DNA of 64,000 nucleotides from Streptococcus sp. HF-1907 (GCF_015594605.1 NZ_JADNQT010000001.1:186001-250000), one strand, 5' to 3'. Shown: positions 45,510 to 59,504, numbered from the stretch's first letter. The notes: generated by a model not told the origin, from the letters alone. Made by a program: numbers and translations.

Positions 45510-47915
45510 TTAACGTACCTCAGCATTAACCGTTTCAGTCAATGATTTGGCAATTTTTTCCATGTATTTGGCAACTTCTTCATCGGTTAAGTTGTCGCTT
45601 GGGTTTTGGAAGGTCAAGCTGTAGGCCATTGATTTAAAGCCAGAGGCGATATTACTTCCTGCGTAAACGTCGAAGAGTTTGATATCAGTCAAACGTTTCA
45701 CACCAGCAGCCTTGATGGCTTCAACGATGTCTTTATGGCTTGTTTCTGCTGAGACAAGAAGGGCGATGTCGCGTGAAACTGCTGGGAATTTAGTGATTTC
45801 CACAAAGACTTGGTCATCGTTCAAGTTGGCTTCAACAGCAGTCAAGTTGATTTCAGCCACATAAGTTTCTGGGATATTGTAGTTCTTAGCTGTTTGTGGG
45901 TGAACTTGACCGAGGAAGCCAAGTTCTTGACCGTCAAGAAGGATTGAGGCCGTACGACCTGGGTGCATGCTTGCCAATTCTTTGTTAGCAACAAAATCAA
46001 CTGCCAAACCAAGTTTTTCAAACAAGGCTTCGACGATTCCTTTAGCATAGAAGAAGTCAACTGGTGTTGCTTTGGTTTGGAAATCTTTCTCAGCAACCAA
46101 TCCAGTCACTGCAAAGGCAAATTTTTCAACTTCATTTGGAAGCTCTTCTTTTGGATTACCCGGTTGTTCAAAGACTTTACCGATTTCGTAGATGGCAAGG
46201 TTGCCGTTTTTACGAGCAACGTTGTAGGCCACGGTATCAAGCATACCAGACACGACGTTTTGACGAAGGGCAGAGCGCTCAACAGACATTGGCCACATAA
46301 GCTCAGTCACATTTGTAGGGACAGTTGTAAATTCAACCGCTTTTTCAGGCGTCGTCAAAGCGTAAGAAATGATTTCTGACAAACCAGCCCCTTCTGCGAT
46401 GGTGCGAACTTGACGACGGAGTTTTTGTGTCGCTGTCAACTCACCTGCAGTAGCACCAGCTTCTGGAAGGGTTGTTGGAAGTTTTTCGTAACCATAGATA
46501 CGCGCAATTTCTTCAACCAAGTCAGCTTGAATTGAAATATCCCAACGGCGACGTGGTACAGAAACTGTGAATTTATCTGCATTGCCAGTTACACCAAAAC
46601 CAAGTTTAGCAAAGACTTCTTCAATGTCAGCGTAAGTCAATTCAGTTCCCAAGCGAGTGTTAACATAGCCGAGAGTTGTTGACACTTCAACGGGTTCAGT
46701 GGGAACAGAACCTGCAACCACTTGACCAGCAAGGACTTGTCCGCCAGCTAATTCAGTCAACATAGCAGCTGCGAAGTCAAGGGCTTCTGCTACTGTGTCA
46801 TAGTTGATGCCTTTTTCAAAGCGTGATGAGCTTTCTGAACGAAGGTTAAGTCGTCCGCTTGTTTTACGGATTGATGTCCCGTCAAAGACCGCAGCTTCAA
46901 GGACAACGTTTTTAGAATTATCATCAATTTCAGTTGATTGACCGCCCATAACACCAGCAAGAGCAACGGGTTTGTTATCAACTGTGATGACCAAGTCACC
47001 GGCGACTAATTCACGTTCTTCACCATCAAGTGTTACTAGTTTTTCTCCTGCGACGGCCTCACGCGCCACGATAGCAGAGCCATCAAATTTATCCAAATCA
47101 AAGGCATGCATAGGTTGTCCGTAAGTCAACAGTACGTAGTTGGTCACGTCAACCACGTTATTGATTGGACGGATGCCCGCGTTCATGAGTTTGTTTTGGA
47201 GCCATTGAGGACTTGGTGCGATAGTCACATTTTCAACTACGCGCGCCATGTAAGTCAAGACCTTGTCAGACTTGATAGCTACAGAAATCTTGTCGGCTGC
47301 TTTTTCAGCTACTTCTGTCACATTTTTTTCTTCAAAATGAACGTCCTTGCCGTAGATAGCAGCCACTTCATGGGCGACACCACGCATAGAAAGAGCGTCC
47401 GCACGGTTAGGCGTGATGGACAATTCGATGATTTCGTCATCCAAGTCAAGGTATGGGAAAATGCTGTCGCCAGGCACGGCATCTTCAGGCAAAATTTGGA
47501 TACCATCTGAAAATTCTTTCGGAATAATGCTGTCTGGTAAGCCAAGTTCTTGGAGGGAACAAATCATTCCGAGAGATTCCATGCCACGGATTTTCCCTTT
47601 TTTGATTTTGTAGTTGTCAGCGATACGAGCACCTGGCACCGCAACGATAACCTTGATGCCTGCCTTAACATTTGGGGCACCGCAGACGATTTGGCGAGGT
47701 TCTTCATCGCCAGTGTCCACTTGGCAGAGGTGCAAGTGTGTTTCAGGCACATCTTCGCAAGACAAAACGTGTCCTACGATCAATTTTGACAAGCCTTCTG
47801 CTGGTGTTTCCACACCTTCTACTTCGATACCTGTCGTTGACATTTTTTCAGCAAGTTCAGCCGTTGTGACATCTACATCGACCAACTCTTTTAACCATTT
47901 GTATGATACTAACAT
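45510..47915 (-). CDS. pheT: Phenylalanine--tRNA ligase beta subunit
   Basis: 801 residues, normal length. The order is: N-terminal tRNA-binding (OB/EMAP) domain ([23 protein letters not shown]), B3/B4 editing domain ([25 protein letters not shown]), B5 DNA-binding-like domain, the catalytic-like core ([23 protein letters not shown]) and the C-terminal FDX-ACB anticodon-binding domain ([12 protein letters not shown]). It forms the alpha2-beta2 enzyme with PheS. The gap to the GNAT gene holds strong palindromes, and the ribosome binding site (AAAGAGA) is modest. Confidence 0.97.
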   Translation of the reverse strand: MLVSYKWLKELVDVDVTTAELAEKMSTTGIEVEGVETPAEGLSKLIVGHVLSCEDVPETHLHLCQVDTGDEEPRQIVCGAPNVKAGIKVIVAVPGARIADNYKIKKGKIRGMESLGMICSLQELGLPDSIIPKEFSDGIQILPEDAVPGDSIFPYLDLDDEIIELSITPNRADALSMRGVAHEVAAIYGKDVHFEEKNVTEVAEKAADKISVAIKSDKVLTYMARVVENVTIAPSPQWLQNKLMNAGIRPINNVVDVTNYVLLTYGQPMHAFDLDKFDGSAIVAREAVAGEKLVTLDGEERELVAGDLVITVDNKPVALAGVMGGQSTEIDDNSKNVVLEAAVFDGTSIRKTSGRLNLRSESSSRFEKGINYDTVAEALDFAAAMLTELAGGQVLAGQVVAGSVPTEPVEVSTTLGYVNTRLGTELTYADIEEVFAKLGFGVTGNADKFTVSVPRRRWDISIQADLVEEIARIYGYEKLPTTLPEAGATAGELTATQKLRRQVRTIAEGAGLSEIISYALTTPEKAVEFTTVPTNVTELMWPMSVERSALRQNVVSGMLDTVAYNVARKNGNLAIYEIGKVFEQPGNPKEELPNEVEKFAFAVTGLVAEKDFQTKATPVDFFYAKGIVEALFEKLGLAVDFVANKELASMHPGRTASILLDGQELGFLGQVHPQTAKNYNIPETYVAEINLTAVEANLNDDQVFVEITKFPAVSRDIALLVSAETSHKDIVEAIKAAGVKRLTDIKLFDVYAGSNIASGFKSMAYSLTFQNPSDNLTDEEVAKYMEKIAKSLTETVNAEVR

Positions 47916-48191
47916 GTAATCTCTTTCTTAATATTATTTCTTTACTATACTTTCTTTAAGTAGTGCGGACAGAAGCGACCTCCTACGGACGGAAGGTAAA
48001 AGCTACGCTTTTTCTATCTGCCACCTTTGACAGTCACTCCCCTGACTGTCAAAGCATTCCTAATTTGAGCCAAAGTCTCCAAATTTCCGTTTTTAGTGGT
48101 AACAATGTTATCACTAAAAATTTCACCACGACGAAAAATATTTTGTGGGGTTCGCTTCGCTCACGATCGCTGCGCTACTTTTATTTGAAGT
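47916..48191. repeat. Palindrome-rich gap between GNAT gene and pheT
   Basis: Two strong inverted repeats lie here. CTTTGACAGTCA (48025-48036) and TGACTGTCAAAG (48043-48054) form a perfect 12-bp stem with a six-base loop. TTTTTAGTGGTAA with TTATCACTAAAAA near 48091-48122 forms a 13-bp stem. Neither ends in a T-tract typical of a terminator on the minus strand. No ORF or known element is recognised in this 276-bp insertion within the phe operon. Confidence 0.6.
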
Positions 48192-48713
48192 TTATTTTAA
48201 GCGTTTTTTGAGCAACCAATCGGTGTCTACTTTGTCTCCAACTGGGAATTGGTGTTCGGCGAATTTTTCAAAGCCGAATTTTTGATAGAGGGCTTGCGCT
48301 TTGTGATTATGTTCCCAGACGCCTAGCCATACCCAGTCTAGTCCAGACTGTTCAGCCAAGTCCATTGCGAATGCAAAGGTGGCTTTACCAAGTCCCTGAC
48401 CTTGAAAGGCTTGTAGTAAATAAATTCGTTGCACTTCAAAAGCATTTTCTAGTTCATGCTCGGTTTGTTGACTGCCCCAATTGACCTTGAGGTAACCAGC
48501 TAAGTCATCTCCAAAATAAACAAGATAAGTTGCTGATTCAGGATGACTGACTTCCGCTTCTAATACTGGCAGAGCGTAAGCCTCATCGAAGAAGGTTTGC
48601 AGTTGCTCTTGCGTATTGGCATGATCAAAAGTTTCTCGGAAGGTCTGCTCTGCTATTGCCTGCAAATCCTCAACATCTTCAAGACCAACTCTTTTAAAAA
48701 TAATTTCAGCCAT
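48192..48713 (-). CDS. GNAT-family N-acetyltransferase
   Basis: 173 residues. The acetyl-CoA-binding motif A is visible in QRIYLLQAFQGQGLGKATFAFAMDLAEQ (Q-x-x-G-x-G/A loop), preceded by YLKVNWGSQQ and followed by WVWLGVWEHNHKAQALYQKFGFEK, the typical end of a GNAT fold. The substrate is unknown. It sits between pheS (three-base gap) and pheT, as in other streptococci, so it is part of the T-box-controlled transcript. Confidence 0.9.
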   Translation of the reverse strand: MAEIIFKRVGLEDVEDLQAIAEQTFRETFDHANTQEQLQTFFDEAYALPVLEAEVSHPESATYLVYFGDDLAGYLKVNWGSQQTEHELENAFEVQRIYLLQAFQGQGLGKATFAFAMDLAEQSGLDWVWLGVWEHNHKAQALYQKFGFEKFAEHQFPVGDKVDTDWLLKKRLK

Positions 48714-48716
48714 AAC

Positions 48717-49757
48717 TTAGAACTGCTCTGTGAATCGGACATCACCTTGATAGAAGCCGCGGATGTCGTTGATTCCATAGCGGAGCATGGCGATACGTTC
48801 TTGACCTAGACCGAAGGCAAAGCCAGAGTACTTTTCTGAATCAACGCCAGACATTTCCAAAACGCTTGGGTGAACCATACCGGCACCGAGGATTTCAATC
48901 CAACCTGTTTTCTTGCAGACGTTACAGCCTTTACCGCCACATTTGAAACATGAGACGTCAACCTCAACGGATGGTTCAGTGAATGGGAAGTATGACGGAC
49001 GAAGACGGATTTTGCGGTCAGCACCAAACATTTTTTGTGAAATCAATTCAAGAGTTCCTTTAAGATCACCCATTGAGATGTTTTCACCGACAACCAAGCC
49101 TTCGATTTGGTGGAATTGGTGTGAGTGAGTGGCATCGTCAGTATCACGACGGAAAACGCGTCCTGGCGAGATCATTTTCAAAGGACCTTTAGAAAAATCG
49201 TGTTTGTCCATTGTACGCGCTTGAACTGGTGATGTGTGTGTGCGAAGCAAAATTTCTTCTGTGATGTAGAAAGTATCTTGCATATCACGTGCAGGGTGAT
49301 CTTTTGGCAAATTCATGCGTTCAAAGTTGTAGTAGTCTTGCTCAACTTCGTAACCATCAACGACTTGGAAGCCCATGCCTAAGAAAATATCTTCAATTTC
49401 TTCGCTGGTTTGTGTCAACACATGACGGTGACCAAGGTTCATTTGGCGACCTGGCAAAGTCACATCAAGACTTTCTGATTCCAACTGTGCCTGAATTTTG
49501 GCTGCTTCAACAATTTTAGCTTGCTCTTCAAAGGCTGATGTCAAGACATCGCGCACTTCATTGACTTGTTTCCCAACGACAGGACGAAGGTCATTTGACA
49601 AATCTTTGAGCCCTTTAAGCAATTCTGTCAAAGAGCCTTTTTTACCCAATACGGCAACACGCAAATCTTGCAATTCTTTGGCGTGATTACCATTCATTTC
49701 TTTCAATTTTGCTTGAGTCGAAACTTTCAACTCTTCCAATTGTGATTGTAAATCCAT
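48717..49757 (-). CDS. pheS: Phenylalanine--tRNA ligase alpha subunit
   Basis: 346 residues from the ATG at 49757, chosen because GGAGG lies five bases upstream. Class II synthetase motifs are visible: the helical N-terminal arm, motif 1 around [15 protein letters not shown], motif 2 with [25 protein letters not shown] and motif 3 at [17 protein letters not shown]. The cysteines in [17 protein letters not shown] are common in Gram-positive PheS. First gene of the operon behind the Phe T-box. Confidence 0.97.
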   Translation of the reverse strand: MDLQSQLEELKVSTQAKLKEMNGNHAKELQDLRVAVLGKKGSLTELLKGLKDLSNDLRPVVGKQVNEVRDVLTSAFEEQAKIVEAAKIQAQLESESLDVTLPGRQMNLGHRHVLTQTSEEIEDIFLGMGFQVVDGYEVEQDYYNFERMNLPKDHPARDMQDTFYITEEILLRTHTSPVQARTMDKHDFSKGPLKMISPGRVFRRDTDDATHSHQFHQIEGLVVGENISMGDLKGTLELISQKMFGADRKIRLRPSYFPFTEPSVEVDVSCFKCGGKGCNVCKKTGWIEILGAGMVHPSVLEMSGVDSEKYSGFAFGLGQERIAMLRYGINDIRGFYQGDVRFTEQF

Positions 49758-49787
49758 TTTTCCTCCAAACATTTGACCATCTGACTA

Positions 49788-49985
49788 ACAAAAAAACGTG
49801 CCAATACTCCTTCATCGGAGCGTTGACACGCGGTACCATCCGTTTTTATCTGATAATCAGACCTTAATTTACAGTCTTTTTGCGAGTGAATTCGACCAAT
49901 TTTCACTGATTGAGCTTTCAGTCACGGCTCAACTCCCTGGACAGCTTCCCTTGATGTACTAGTCTCACAGACCGATATTCAATTG
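49788..49985 (-). promoter_or_regulatory. T-box riboswitch (Phe) of pheS operon
   Basis: The minus-strand leader contains the T-box core GGATGGTACCGCG (49829-49841) and a terminator in which CGTGTCAA pairs with TTGGCACG ahead of T7 (49790-49830). A specifier codon TTC is within GGTCGAATTCACTC. Uncharged tRNA-Phe would favour the antiterminator and turn on pheS-GNAT-pheT. Confidence 0.93.
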
Positions 49986-49990
49986 ATATT

Positions 49991-50019
49991 ATTTTACCAA
50001 AACTTTAACCATTCTGCAA
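49991..50019 (-). promoter_or_regulatory. Promoter of the pheS leader
   Basis: Minus-strand TTGCAG (50019-50014), a 17-base spacer and TAAAAT (49996-49991) with an upstream TGG, just ahead of the T-box. Confidence 0.65.
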
Positions 50020-50233
50020 ACCCAAATCAAATTGATAGCGCTGACTACCCATGTTTTCTGCTGTCGCTACAATGCTCACTCCTCTTAAACAAAGTCTGCG
50101 AAGCCTTATGCTACCGATAAATTTCTCTTACTTTTATGAAAATAGCTGATCTCCTCAACTTATTTGATGATAGCAACCATTACCAAAAGGCAGAAGACAA
50201 CTATTTTCGTCCTCAGTCTTTTGATTTTTCCGT
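50020..50233. other. Gap between endA and the pheS promoter
   Basis: No supported gene. A 33-codon plus-strand frame (50136-50237) lacks a ribosome binding site. A weak hairpin with AAGAC/GTCTT near 50195-50222 could serve as the endA terminator. Confidence 0.4.
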
Positions 50234-51112
50234 CTAATTTTTCGAAACCTCGCCATTAGCATAGTTAAAGGTCAAACCAGGTTGAACGTTTGGCACAAAG
50301 ACATTAAATTCCAAACTCCCATCCGAAGATTTAGCCTCCAAATGCGTTCCAGATGCCAAAATATTATTGCCATCGTAGATAAGCGTCACTCGATAACGAA
50401 CGCGTTTATTATTATCAAGTGCCTTTCGAACCTGTGTTTCATAATAATTCTGACCTGTCGATGTTGATGAATTGGCCTCATTAGCCCAAGCTGCTTGGGT
50501 AGCAATATTTTTAGGATTGTTAGTTGACGCATCAAATCCTCTGAGGTTTCCAACCAGAGCATAGCCAATCAAATGACCACGGTCCACCGCATGGCTATAT
50601 GAACCACTGAGATTTTGCAACTGATGCCAACCAGCAGGCTTCCAATAAGTTGACCCATTACCAGTTTCTTCACGGCTCCGGTATTGACGCGTTGATTTTG
50701 CCAGTAAAGCATTGGCAACTGTCGGAACCGTTTCGCCTTGAACTGTCTTCGTTTGGTTATTGGCATAGGGAGCACTTGAAACTTTAGCATTCAGGTCGTT
50801 CTTATTTCCATTGACGATATAAGCACCAGCTTTGTTCCAAGTTACCGCTTTGCCTAGTTGTTGCTTCACGGATACTGTCATAACCGAACTTGCTAGACTC
50901 TCTGTCGGTGCATCATCACTAGCCGATGATTGATTTGAGGTTACCTTGACCTGACTACTTGAAGTCTTACTCTGATTAACAACTAAATGAGCGACTTGCT
51001 TAATGGGACTAGAATCTGGGATTGCATTCGATTGTGATAAAAAGACTGCCCCCGCAGAAAGCCCCGCGATAATGAGCGACGTGATAGACGCCACTTGTTT
51101 TTTCTTAGCCAT
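50234..51112 (-). CDS. endA: DNA-entry/extracellular nuclease EndA
   Basis: 292 residues. The N-terminal KKK plus hydrophobic stretch ([18 protein letters not shown]) is a signal anchor; a Ser/Thr/Gln-rich linker follows. The non-specific nuclease domain carries the catalytic motif D177-RGH180 in [12 protein letters not shown] and the metal-site stretch [10 protein letters not shown] (202-211). In S. pneumoniae EndA degrades one strand during transformation and digests extracellular DNA. Gene order murA-epuA-endA is the same as in pneumococcus. AGGG precedes the ATG. Confidence 0.93.
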   Translation of the reverse strand: MAKKKQVASITSLIIAGLSAGAVFLSQSNAIPDSSPIKQVAHLVVNQSKTSSSQVKVTSNQSSASDDAPTESLASSVMTVSVKQQLGKAVTWNKAGAYIVNGNKNDLNAKVSSAPYANNQTKTVQGETVPTVANALLAKSTRQYRSREETGNGSTYWKPAGWHQLQNLSGSYSHAVDRGHLIGYALVGNLRGFDASTNNPKNIATQAAWANEANSSTSTGQNYYETQVRKALDNNKRVRYRVTLIYDGNNILASGTHLEAKSSDGSLEFNVFVPNVQPGLTFNYANGEVSKN

Positions 51113-51134
51113 AATTTCCCTTCAAATAAGACTA

Positions 51135-51323
51135 CTACTGCCCTGTAAATTTAGCAATGATGGCTGACCATTTACTTGGTGAGAGGATAGCGAAAGCATT
51201 TTTTCCATCACCAAAAGCAGCATAGCCTAGTATCAAACCGATAGCTAAAAAGATTAAGCAAAGAATAACAACAATTAAAATCAAGACAAGTTGTTTGAGT
51301 ACGTATTGTCCACCGCTGTTCAT
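51135..51323 (-). CDS. epuA: EpuA-like small membrane protein
   Basis: 62 residues with one long hydrophobic segment (LKQLVLILIVVILCLIFLAIG) followed by the short conserved tail GYAAFGDGKNAFAILSPSKW. This family is often labelled a small beta-type RNA polymerase subunit, but what is seen here is a membrane peptide between murA and endA, like EpuA of S. pneumoniae. The exact role is unknown. It follows murA by two bases and precedes endA by 22. Confidence 0.85.
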   Translation of the reverse strand: MNSGGQYVLKQLVLILIVVILCLIFLAIGLILGYAAFGDGKNAFAILSPSKWSAIIAKFTGQ

Positions 51324-51325
51324 GA

Positions 51326-52597
51326 TTAAGCCTCGCTTACACGTTTAATATTGGCACCAAGTTTTGCTAATTTTTCATGGAATTGGTAATAACCACGATC
51401 CAAATGTGTCAATTTACCAACAGTCGTTGTTCCTTCTGCTACCATACCAGCTAAAATCAAGGCTGCACTAGCACGTAAATCTGTTGACATCACTGGAGCA
51501 CCTTGAAGTTTTTGACCGCCGTGAACCATGGCAGTATCACGAAGAATCTCAGTGTGCAATCCCATACGACGCATTTCTTCCAAATGTTGGAAACGATTTT
51601 CGAAAACTGTCTCAACCATTGTAGATTCCCCCTTGACCACAGCCATCAAGGCAGTGAATTGCGCCTGCATATCTGTTGGAAATCCTGGGTACGGTAAGGT
51701 TTTAACCGTAACTGGTTTTAGTGACGCTGTATTAGCTTTGATGCGAATACCGCCATCTTCTTCGATCACTTCAACACCCATTTCAATCAATTTAGCCAGT
51801 AGCGGACGATTGTGTTCCCAAATAGCATCTTTAATCAAAACATCGCCATTTGTCATGGCAGCTGCGACCATAAAAGTACCTGCTTCAATACGGTCTTGAA
51901 CCACATCATGCTCAGCACCGTGGAGACTCTCAACACCAGTAATCGTCAATGTTTCAGTACCAGCACCCTTGATGTCTGCTCCCATTTTGTTCAATAGCAG
52001 AGCTAAGTCTACGATTTCAGGTTCACGAGCAGCATTTTCAATGACAGTAACACCATCAGCCAAGGTTGCCGCCATCATCAAGTTTTGAGTCGCACCAACT
52101 GAAGGGAAATCCATATAAATTTTAGTCCCCTTAAGGCGGTCTGCTACTGCTGTAATATCACCACCAGTTTGAGTGATGGTCGCACCCATCGCTTCCAAAC
52201 CTTTCAAGTGAAGGTCAATCGGACGACTACCAATCGTACAACCACCTGGCATAGAAACTTGAGCATGCCCGTTACGAGCTAAGATTGGTCCCAAGACAAC
52301 GATTGAGGCACGCATTTGACTGACGTACTCATATGGCGCTACATCAAGAATATTCCCTGAAGCATCCACAAGAACTTCATTTTTGGCTTCGTCAAAATCC
52401 ACGTCAATATCAAGTCCACGAACAACGTTGTTCATGGTGTAAACATCTGACAAAATTGGAACATTGCGCAAGCGCGTTTGACCTTCCTTAGGTAAAATTG
52501 TTGCAGCTAGCAATGGCAAGACTGCATTTTTTGCTCCTTCAATGACAACTTCACCTTGAAGACGGGTATTGCCACCTTCAACAATGATTTTATCCAT
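51326..52597 (-). CDS. murA: UDP-N-acetylglucosamine 1-carboxyvinyltransferase
   Basis: 423 residues, normal length. It catalyses the first committed step of peptidoglycan synthesis, adding enolpyruvate to UDP-GlcNAc. Lys23 (GAKNAVLP) and the catalytic, fosfomycin-reactive Cys120 ([14 protein letters not shown]) are present. Streptococci usually carry two MurA enzymes; this is the copy linked to epuA-endA. An extended -10 promoter lies about 40 bases upstream, and the gene follows the DUF1146 gene. Confidence 0.96.
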   Translation of the reverse strand: MDKIIVEGGNTRLQGEVVIEGAKNAVLPLLAATILPKEGQTRLRNVPILSDVYTMNNVVRGLDIDVDFDEAKNEVLVDASGNILDVAPYEYVSQMRASIVVLGPILARNGHAQVSMPGGCTIGSRPIDLHLKGLEAMGATITQTGGDITAVADRLKGTKIYMDFPSVGATQNLMMAATLADGVTVIENAAREPEIVDLALLLNKMGADIKGAGTETLTITGVESLHGAEHDVVQDRIEAGTFMVAAAMTNGDVLIKDAIWEHNRPLLAKLIEMGVEVIEEDGGIRIKANTASLKPVTVKTLPYPGFPTDMQAQFTALMAVVKGESTMVETVFENRFQHLEEMRRMGLHTEILRDTAMVHGGQKLQGAPVMSTDLRASAALILAGMVAEGTTTVGKLTHLDRGYYQFHEKLAKLGANIKRVSEA

Positions 52598-52635
52598 AAT
52601 AAAATTTTCTCCATTCTTTTAACAATAGCAAATTG

Positions 52636-52644
52636 ATTATACCA
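52636..52644 (-). promoter_or_regulatory. murA promoter (extended -10)
   Basis: Minus-strand TGGTATAAT in the gap between the DUF1146 gene and murA. Confidence 0.6.
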
Positions 52645-52664
52645 TAGTTTCCCTCAGTTTTCTC

Positions 52665-52901
52665 TTATCGGAACACGAAAAACAGACTTTGACTGACTTG
52701 AATCACTTCAATCAAAAAATGGCTGATAAGATAACCAATCGCAATACTCAATAATAAAATAAAAACATTGAGACGTGTTATATTCTCAGGAGACACCTTA
52801 ATCAGCTTAGACCAATCAAACAATTGTCGAAGGAGTTGATTAACCAGTGTAATAAACAATAAGTGACTAACTAAAGTCACGATAGACATTATCATTTCCA
52901 T
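52665..52901 (-). CDS. DUF1146 membrane protein
   Basis: 78 residues from the ATG at 52901 (MEMIMSIV...). Two hydrophobic helices flank the conserved segment LFDWSKLIKVSPENITRLNVFILLLSIAIGYLISHF, the DUF1146 signature. Function unknown; the family typically lies between atpC and murA in streptococci. No clear Shine-Dalgarno precedes 52901, and the -10 box ends six bases before it, so the mRNA may be leaderless. An internal ATG at 52889 with a weak GGA upstream is an alternative. Confidence 0.8.
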   Translation of the reverse strand: MEMIMSIVTLVSHLLFITLVNQLLRQLFDWSKLIKVSPENITRLNVFILLLSIAIGYLISHFLIEVIQVSQSLFFVFR

Positions 52902-52907
52902 GCTTCT

Positions 52908-52916
52908 ATTATAACA
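52908..52916 (-). promoter_or_regulatory. Extended -10 promoter abutting DUF1146 start codon
   Basis: Minus-strand TGTTATAAT. The TATAAT is exactly six bases from the ATG at 52901, so the predicted +1 is the start codon. Confidence 0.6.
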
Positions 52917-53019
52917 AAATTTGCCAAATACCAAAATGAGGATAAGAGAAGAAACTTAACAGCATCCAAAGAGCAAGTAAGCATCATATAGAGACTTGCT
53001 CGACTCCTGGAAGGCAGGA

Positions 53020-53055
53020 CAACAAAAAACTAAGCAACGACTGTTACTTAGTTTT
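53020..53055 (-). terminator. Terminator of the F-ATPase operon
   Basis: On the minus strand, AAAACTAAG pairs with CTTAGTTTT around twelve bases, followed by TT. A second inverted repeat, GAGCAAGT/ACTTGCTC (52971-53001), lies just beyond. Confidence 0.8.
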
Positions 53056-53058
53056 CTC

Positions 53059-53475
53059 TTACTTGCTACCAACGCTAAGACGGTTGAGGGCGCGTCGAAG
53101 GGCAACTTGTGCTCTACGAACTTCATCAATATCATGCGTTGTTTGACCATGCTCAAGTTCACGTTCGGCGCGTAACCTAGCACGTTCAGCACGGCTGACA
53201 TCAATATCACGTTCACGCTCAGCCGAATCGGCAACGATAGTGACAAGATTGTCTTTCATTTCAAGAATGCCACCGTTAATAGCAACCCAGTCCACGTGAC
53301 TATCATCATCAATACGACGAATTTTCATCTCGTGAACAGTCAAAGGTGCGATGATACTGATGTGATCTGGTAAAATCCCCATCTCACCATCTGGCGTCTT
53401 AACTGAAATAAAATTTGCATGGTGATCATAACGAACACCGTCTGGTGTAACTACCTGAACGGTCATATATACCAT
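53059..53475 (-). CDS. atpC: F-ATPase epsilon subunit
   Basis: 138 residues. It has the N-terminal beta-sandwich ([35 protein letters not shown]) and the C-terminal helical hairpin ([24 protein letters not shown]). It couples rotation and regulates hydrolysis. Start at 53475 with GAGGTGA upstream; another Met lies three codons in. Last gene of the atp operon. Confidence 0.95.
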   Translation of the reverse strand: MVYMTVQVVTPDGVRYDHHANFISVKTPDGEMGILPDHISIIAPLTVHEMKIRRIDDDSHVDWVAINGGILEMKDNLVTIVADSAERERDIDVSRAERARLRAERELEHGQTTHDIDEVRRAQVALRRALNRLSVGSK

Positions 53476-53487
53476 AGTATCACCTCA

Positions 53488-54906
<1,419 letters not shown>

Positions 54907-54932
54907 TTAAGATTTTTAGTTACAGAAAAAGT

Positions 54933-55814
54933 TTATTCAAGTGCGTTTGCACCAGCAACGATTTCTGTGATTTCTTGTGTGATTGCAGCTTGACGGGCGC
55001 GGTTATATTGGATGGTCAAGTCATTGATAACGTTTTTGGCGTTATCAGTGGCAGTTTGCATGGCTGTCATTCCGGCTGCATGCTCTGCTGTTTTGGCATC
55101 AATAATCGCTCCATAAATCAAGCTTTCAGTGTATTGTGGCAAGAGCTGTTCCAAAATCACTTCACGATTTGGTTCCAACTCAAAACCAGTAATCACTTTA
55201 TCCTCGGATGCTTCTTCCGCATCCAATTCAGTAATTGGAAGCATCTGTTGCATACGAACTTGACTTGTCAAGCTGTTCACATGGTGATTATAACAAACGT
55301 AGAGTTCATCAAAGAGTTCATTTTTATACATTTCAATAGATTGTGAAATGATTTGACCAACTTGATCGAAACTTGGTTGATCTTCTAAGCCACGTAATTC
55401 AAAGGCAACATTGATACCACGTGCTTTAAAGAAATCTGAACCTGTCCCACCGATTGAAATAATCGCATAATCATCTTTACCTGTATGATACTCATGAATA
55501 GTATCCATCATGGCTTTCAAGATTTTCGAATTGTAACCACCAACGAGACCTTTATCAGATGTAATCACGATATACCCTGTTTTCTTAACAGAACGAGATA
55601 CCAACATCGGATTGTCAGAACCTGAAACCAGTTCAGACTTCAATAGGTCAGTTGTAATTTGGCGAATCTTTGATGCGTAAATTTGAAAGTCTTTTGCAGA
55701 TTGCTCTGATTTAACAAGTTTTGCAGAGGATACCATTTGCATGGCACTTGTGATTTTACTTGTCTTCTCAGTTGAGATGATTTTTTCTTTAATTTCGCTA
55801 AGAGAGCCTGCCAT
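54933..55814 (-). CDS. atpG: F-ATPase gamma subunit
   Basis: 293 residues, the rotor shaft. Conserved N-terminal helix ERISS-like ([28 protein letters not shown]) and C-terminal helix ([38 protein letters not shown]). AGGAGG precedes the ATG. Confidence 0.96.
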   Translation of the reverse strand: MAGSLSEIKEKIISTEKTSKITSAMQMVSSAKLVKSEQSAKDFQIYASKIRQITTDLLKSELVSGSDNPMLVSRSVKKTGYIVITSDKGLVGGYNSKILKAMMDTIHEYHTGKDDYAIISIGGTGSDFFKARGINVAFELRGLEDQPSFDQVGQIISQSIEMYKNELFDELYVCYNHHVNSLTSQVRMQQMLPITELDAEEASEDKVITGFELEPNREVILEQLLPQYTESLIYGAIIDAKTAEHAAGMTAMQTATDNAKNVINDLTIQYNRARQAAITQEITEIVAGANALE

Positions 55815-55830
55815 ATGTGAACCCTCCTAT

Positions 55831-57339
<1,509 letters not shown>

Positions 57340-57351
57340 TCACACCACTTT

Positions 57352-57888
57352 CTATTTTAATTTCATTTTGAATTGACGCAATTGGCTACGAACACTAGCG
57401 TCAATTACTTTATTGTTTGCGTTGATGATAAATCCACCGATAATAGATTCGTCAACGACTTCAACTAAACGTCCATTTTCGATGGCAAGTTTGTCTTTTG
57501 CGACTTCGAAAATACGCTCTTTTTGTTTTTTTGTTAAAGCGACAGCAGTTGTCACCTTAACATCAAATGTGTCCGTTTCGTGGATAAATTTATCTTGAAC
57601 TGATGTCAAGATTGCCAACAAAAGAGACTCACGTTCATTTTGCAAAATTACCTCAAGAAAATTGTTCATATAGACTGAACTAGACTCTTGAAATAACCTA
57701 ACAAATTTTACTTTTTCTGCATGTGGAACAGCTAAGCTTGATAAGACATCATCAAGACCACTTGTTTCAAAAACACTCACTAAAGCTGCAACATCTTCTT
57801 GAACAGACTCAACTTGGTTGTTCTCGATAGCAACTTCAACAAGACTCTTAGAATATTGCTCAACTAGAGCTTGTGTTTTCTTGTCCAT
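57352..57888 (-). CDS. atpH: F-ATPase delta subunit
   Basis: 178 residues, peripheral-stalk subunit linking F1 to subunit b. It has the N-terminal helical bundle ([20 protein letters not shown]) and the C-terminal [22 protein letters not shown]. The start overlaps the atpF stop by one base (TAATG). Confidence 0.94.
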   Translation of the reverse strand: MDKKTQALVEQYSKSLVEVAIENNQVESVQEDVAALVSVFETSGLDDVLSSLAVPHAEKVKFVRLFQESSSVYMNNFLEVILQNERESLLLAILTSVQDKFIHETDTFDVKVTTAVALTKKQKERIFEVAKDKLAIENGRLVEVVDESIIGGFIINANNKVIDASVRSQLRQFKMKLK

Positions 57889-58385
57889 TAGGCATCTCCT
57901 AGCTTATCAAGGTAGCTATCAATGAGATGGCTTTGGGCTTCTTTGTCAAGATTTTTTGTCATGATTTTTTCAGCTAACAATACTGTTAAATCAGAAACTT
58001 CAGATTTGACACCAGCAAGTGCTTCTGCTTTACTTTGTGCAATATCTTGGTTAGCCTTTTCTTTCAAGCGATCTGCTTCTGCTTTAGCTTCAGCAATAAT
58101 TTGATCACCTTTTGCTTGACCAGTTTCTTTTGCACTTTCAATGATTTCACCTGCATCATCTTTAGCTTGAGACAACTCTTTTTCACGTTTTGCTGCGTAT
58201 TCCTCAGCTTCTTTACGAGCAGATGCTGCAGAATCGATATCGTTGGCAATTTTTTCGGCACGAGCTTCAAAAATTCCAGTAATTTGATTCCAAGCAAACA
58301 CTCGAATAAGAACGAGTAAGAGGATTACTGAGCCGGTAACAATGATAATGTCACCTAAGGTTGTACTATTAAAAAGTATTGACAT
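57888..58385 (-). CDS. atpF: F-ATPase subunit b
   Basis: 165 residues. One N-terminal membrane helix ([20 protein letters not shown]) is followed by a long charged coiled coil rich in Ala, Glu and Lys that forms the peripheral stalk. Its stop overlaps the atpH start. Confidence 0.95.
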   Translation of the reverse strand: MSILFNSTTLGDIIIVTGSVILLLVLIRVFAWNQITGIFEARAEKIANDIDSAASARKEAEEYAAKREKELSQAKDDAGEIIESAKETGQAKGDQIIAEAKAEADRLKEKANQDIAQSKAEALAGVKSEVSDLTVLLAEKIMTKNLDKEAQSHLIDSYLDKLGDA

Positions 58386-58402
58386 AATTCTCCCCTCTCT
58401 TT

Positions 58403-59113
58403 CTATTCTTCACCATTAACTTTGTTAGAAATGTAGCTTGAGCTCAAAATGATAAAGACATACGCTTGGATAAAGCCAATGAAGACTGAGAAGGCTGTCC
58501 ATGCAATGTTAATAATAAATGCAATTGGACCTGTAAAGGCATTGACTTTTGCAAGTTCAAGAATCAATGACATTACAACTTCACCAGAGTAAATATTACC
58601 AAACAAACGCAAAGCAAGTGAGGCAACATTTGTCAATTCTTCCAAGATATTCATTGGGAGCATACCAGGCATTGGTTCAAGGAAACCTTTAAGGTAACCT
58701 AGGAAACCACGTTTTCGAATTCCTTCAACGTGACAGACAACTGCGATGAGCAATGACAAAGTCAAAGTCACACCGAAATTAGCTGTTGGAGAAGTCCAAA
58801 AATTGTAGTCTTTTGTTTCGAGTTTTGTAAGTAGACCAATCATGTTTGATGTTAAGACAAAACCGAAGATAACAAACATTAATAAGCTATAGTTATTAGT
58901 GTAGCCACCGAGATTTTGCTTAATGGTACTATTTACAAGTTCAAAAACATACTCAAGGACATTCTGTTTTCCTTTTGGTTTCAAAGTCATCTTACGACTA
59001 GCCCAGAAAACTAATACGAAAACAATAGTGACTGCAAGAAGAGACATCGCAAGGATTGTTAAGTCAAAGTCAAGACCTAAAAAAGATACGGTTGGATTAC
59101 TAGTTGATTCCAA
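58403..59113 (-). CDS. atpB: F-ATPase subunit a
   Basis: 236 residues with five to six membrane helices. The conserved [15 protein letters not shown] contains the essential arginine of the proton channel, and [22 protein letters not shown] is the last helix. GAGG lies upstream of the ATG. Confidence 0.96.
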   Translation of the reverse strand: MESTSNPTVSFLGLDFDLTILAMSLLAVTIVFVLVFWASRKMTLKPKGKQNVLEYVFELVNSTIKQNLGGYTNNYSLLMFVIFGFVLTSNMIGLLTKLETKDYNFWTSPTANFGVTLTLSLLIAVVCHVEGIRKRGFLGYLKGFLEPMPGMLPMNILEELTNVASLALRLFGNIYSGEVVMSLILELAKVNAFTGPIAFIINIAWTAFSVFIGFIQAYVFIILSSSYISNKVNGEE

Positions 59114-59145
59114 ACCTCATCCCTCCTTTTTGCTCTAAATTGAGT

Positions 59146-59346
59146 TTATTTCACAATGAATGTGAAGGCGAAGAGAACGAAGAAAGTACCTTCGATAAAG
59201 GCAACACCAGTGAACATCAATGTTTGCAATTTGCTGAACATTTCTGGTTGACGAGCAGCTGATTTGGCGATGTTGGCAACCAAGATACCTTCACCGATAG
59301 AAACACCCATAACGGCAATACCGAGTGCTAAAATAGCTAAATTCAT
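59146..59346 (-). CDS. atpE: F-ATPase subunit c
   Basis: 66 residues, two membrane helices joined by the polar loop ARQPE. The proton-carrying carboxylate is Glu52 (VAFIEGTFF). First gene of the operon, with AAGGAG before the ATG. The c-first order without an atpI gene is typical of streptococci. Confidence 0.95.
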   Translation of the reverse strand: MNLAILALGIAVMGVSIGEGILVANIAKSAARQPEMFSKLQTLMFTGVAFIEGTFFVLFAFTFIVK

Positions 59347-59382
59347 GATAGAATTCTCCTTTTAAAATTATTTTACTTCGTT

Positions 59383-59411
59383 ATTTTAGACCTATTTTGG
59401 GTAGATGTCAA
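59383..59411 (-). promoter_or_regulatory. F-ATPase operon promoter
   Basis: Minus-strand TTGACA (59411-59406), a 17-base spacer and TAAAAT (59388-59383), about 37 bases ahead of atpE. Confidence 0.85.
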
Positions 59412-59504
59412 CGAAATCATAAAAATGTTTGCGCTTTCTTAAACCAATCTTAACCTTTGTTTAGTTTTACTAGCGCCTTGATTTGTTTTGTTTTCATTCC
59501 CTTG

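Noticed and set aside
50136..50237. 33-codon plus-strand ORF between endA and pheS
   Set aside because: There is no Shine-Dalgarno or promoter, it overlaps the endA stop, and nothing supports expression.
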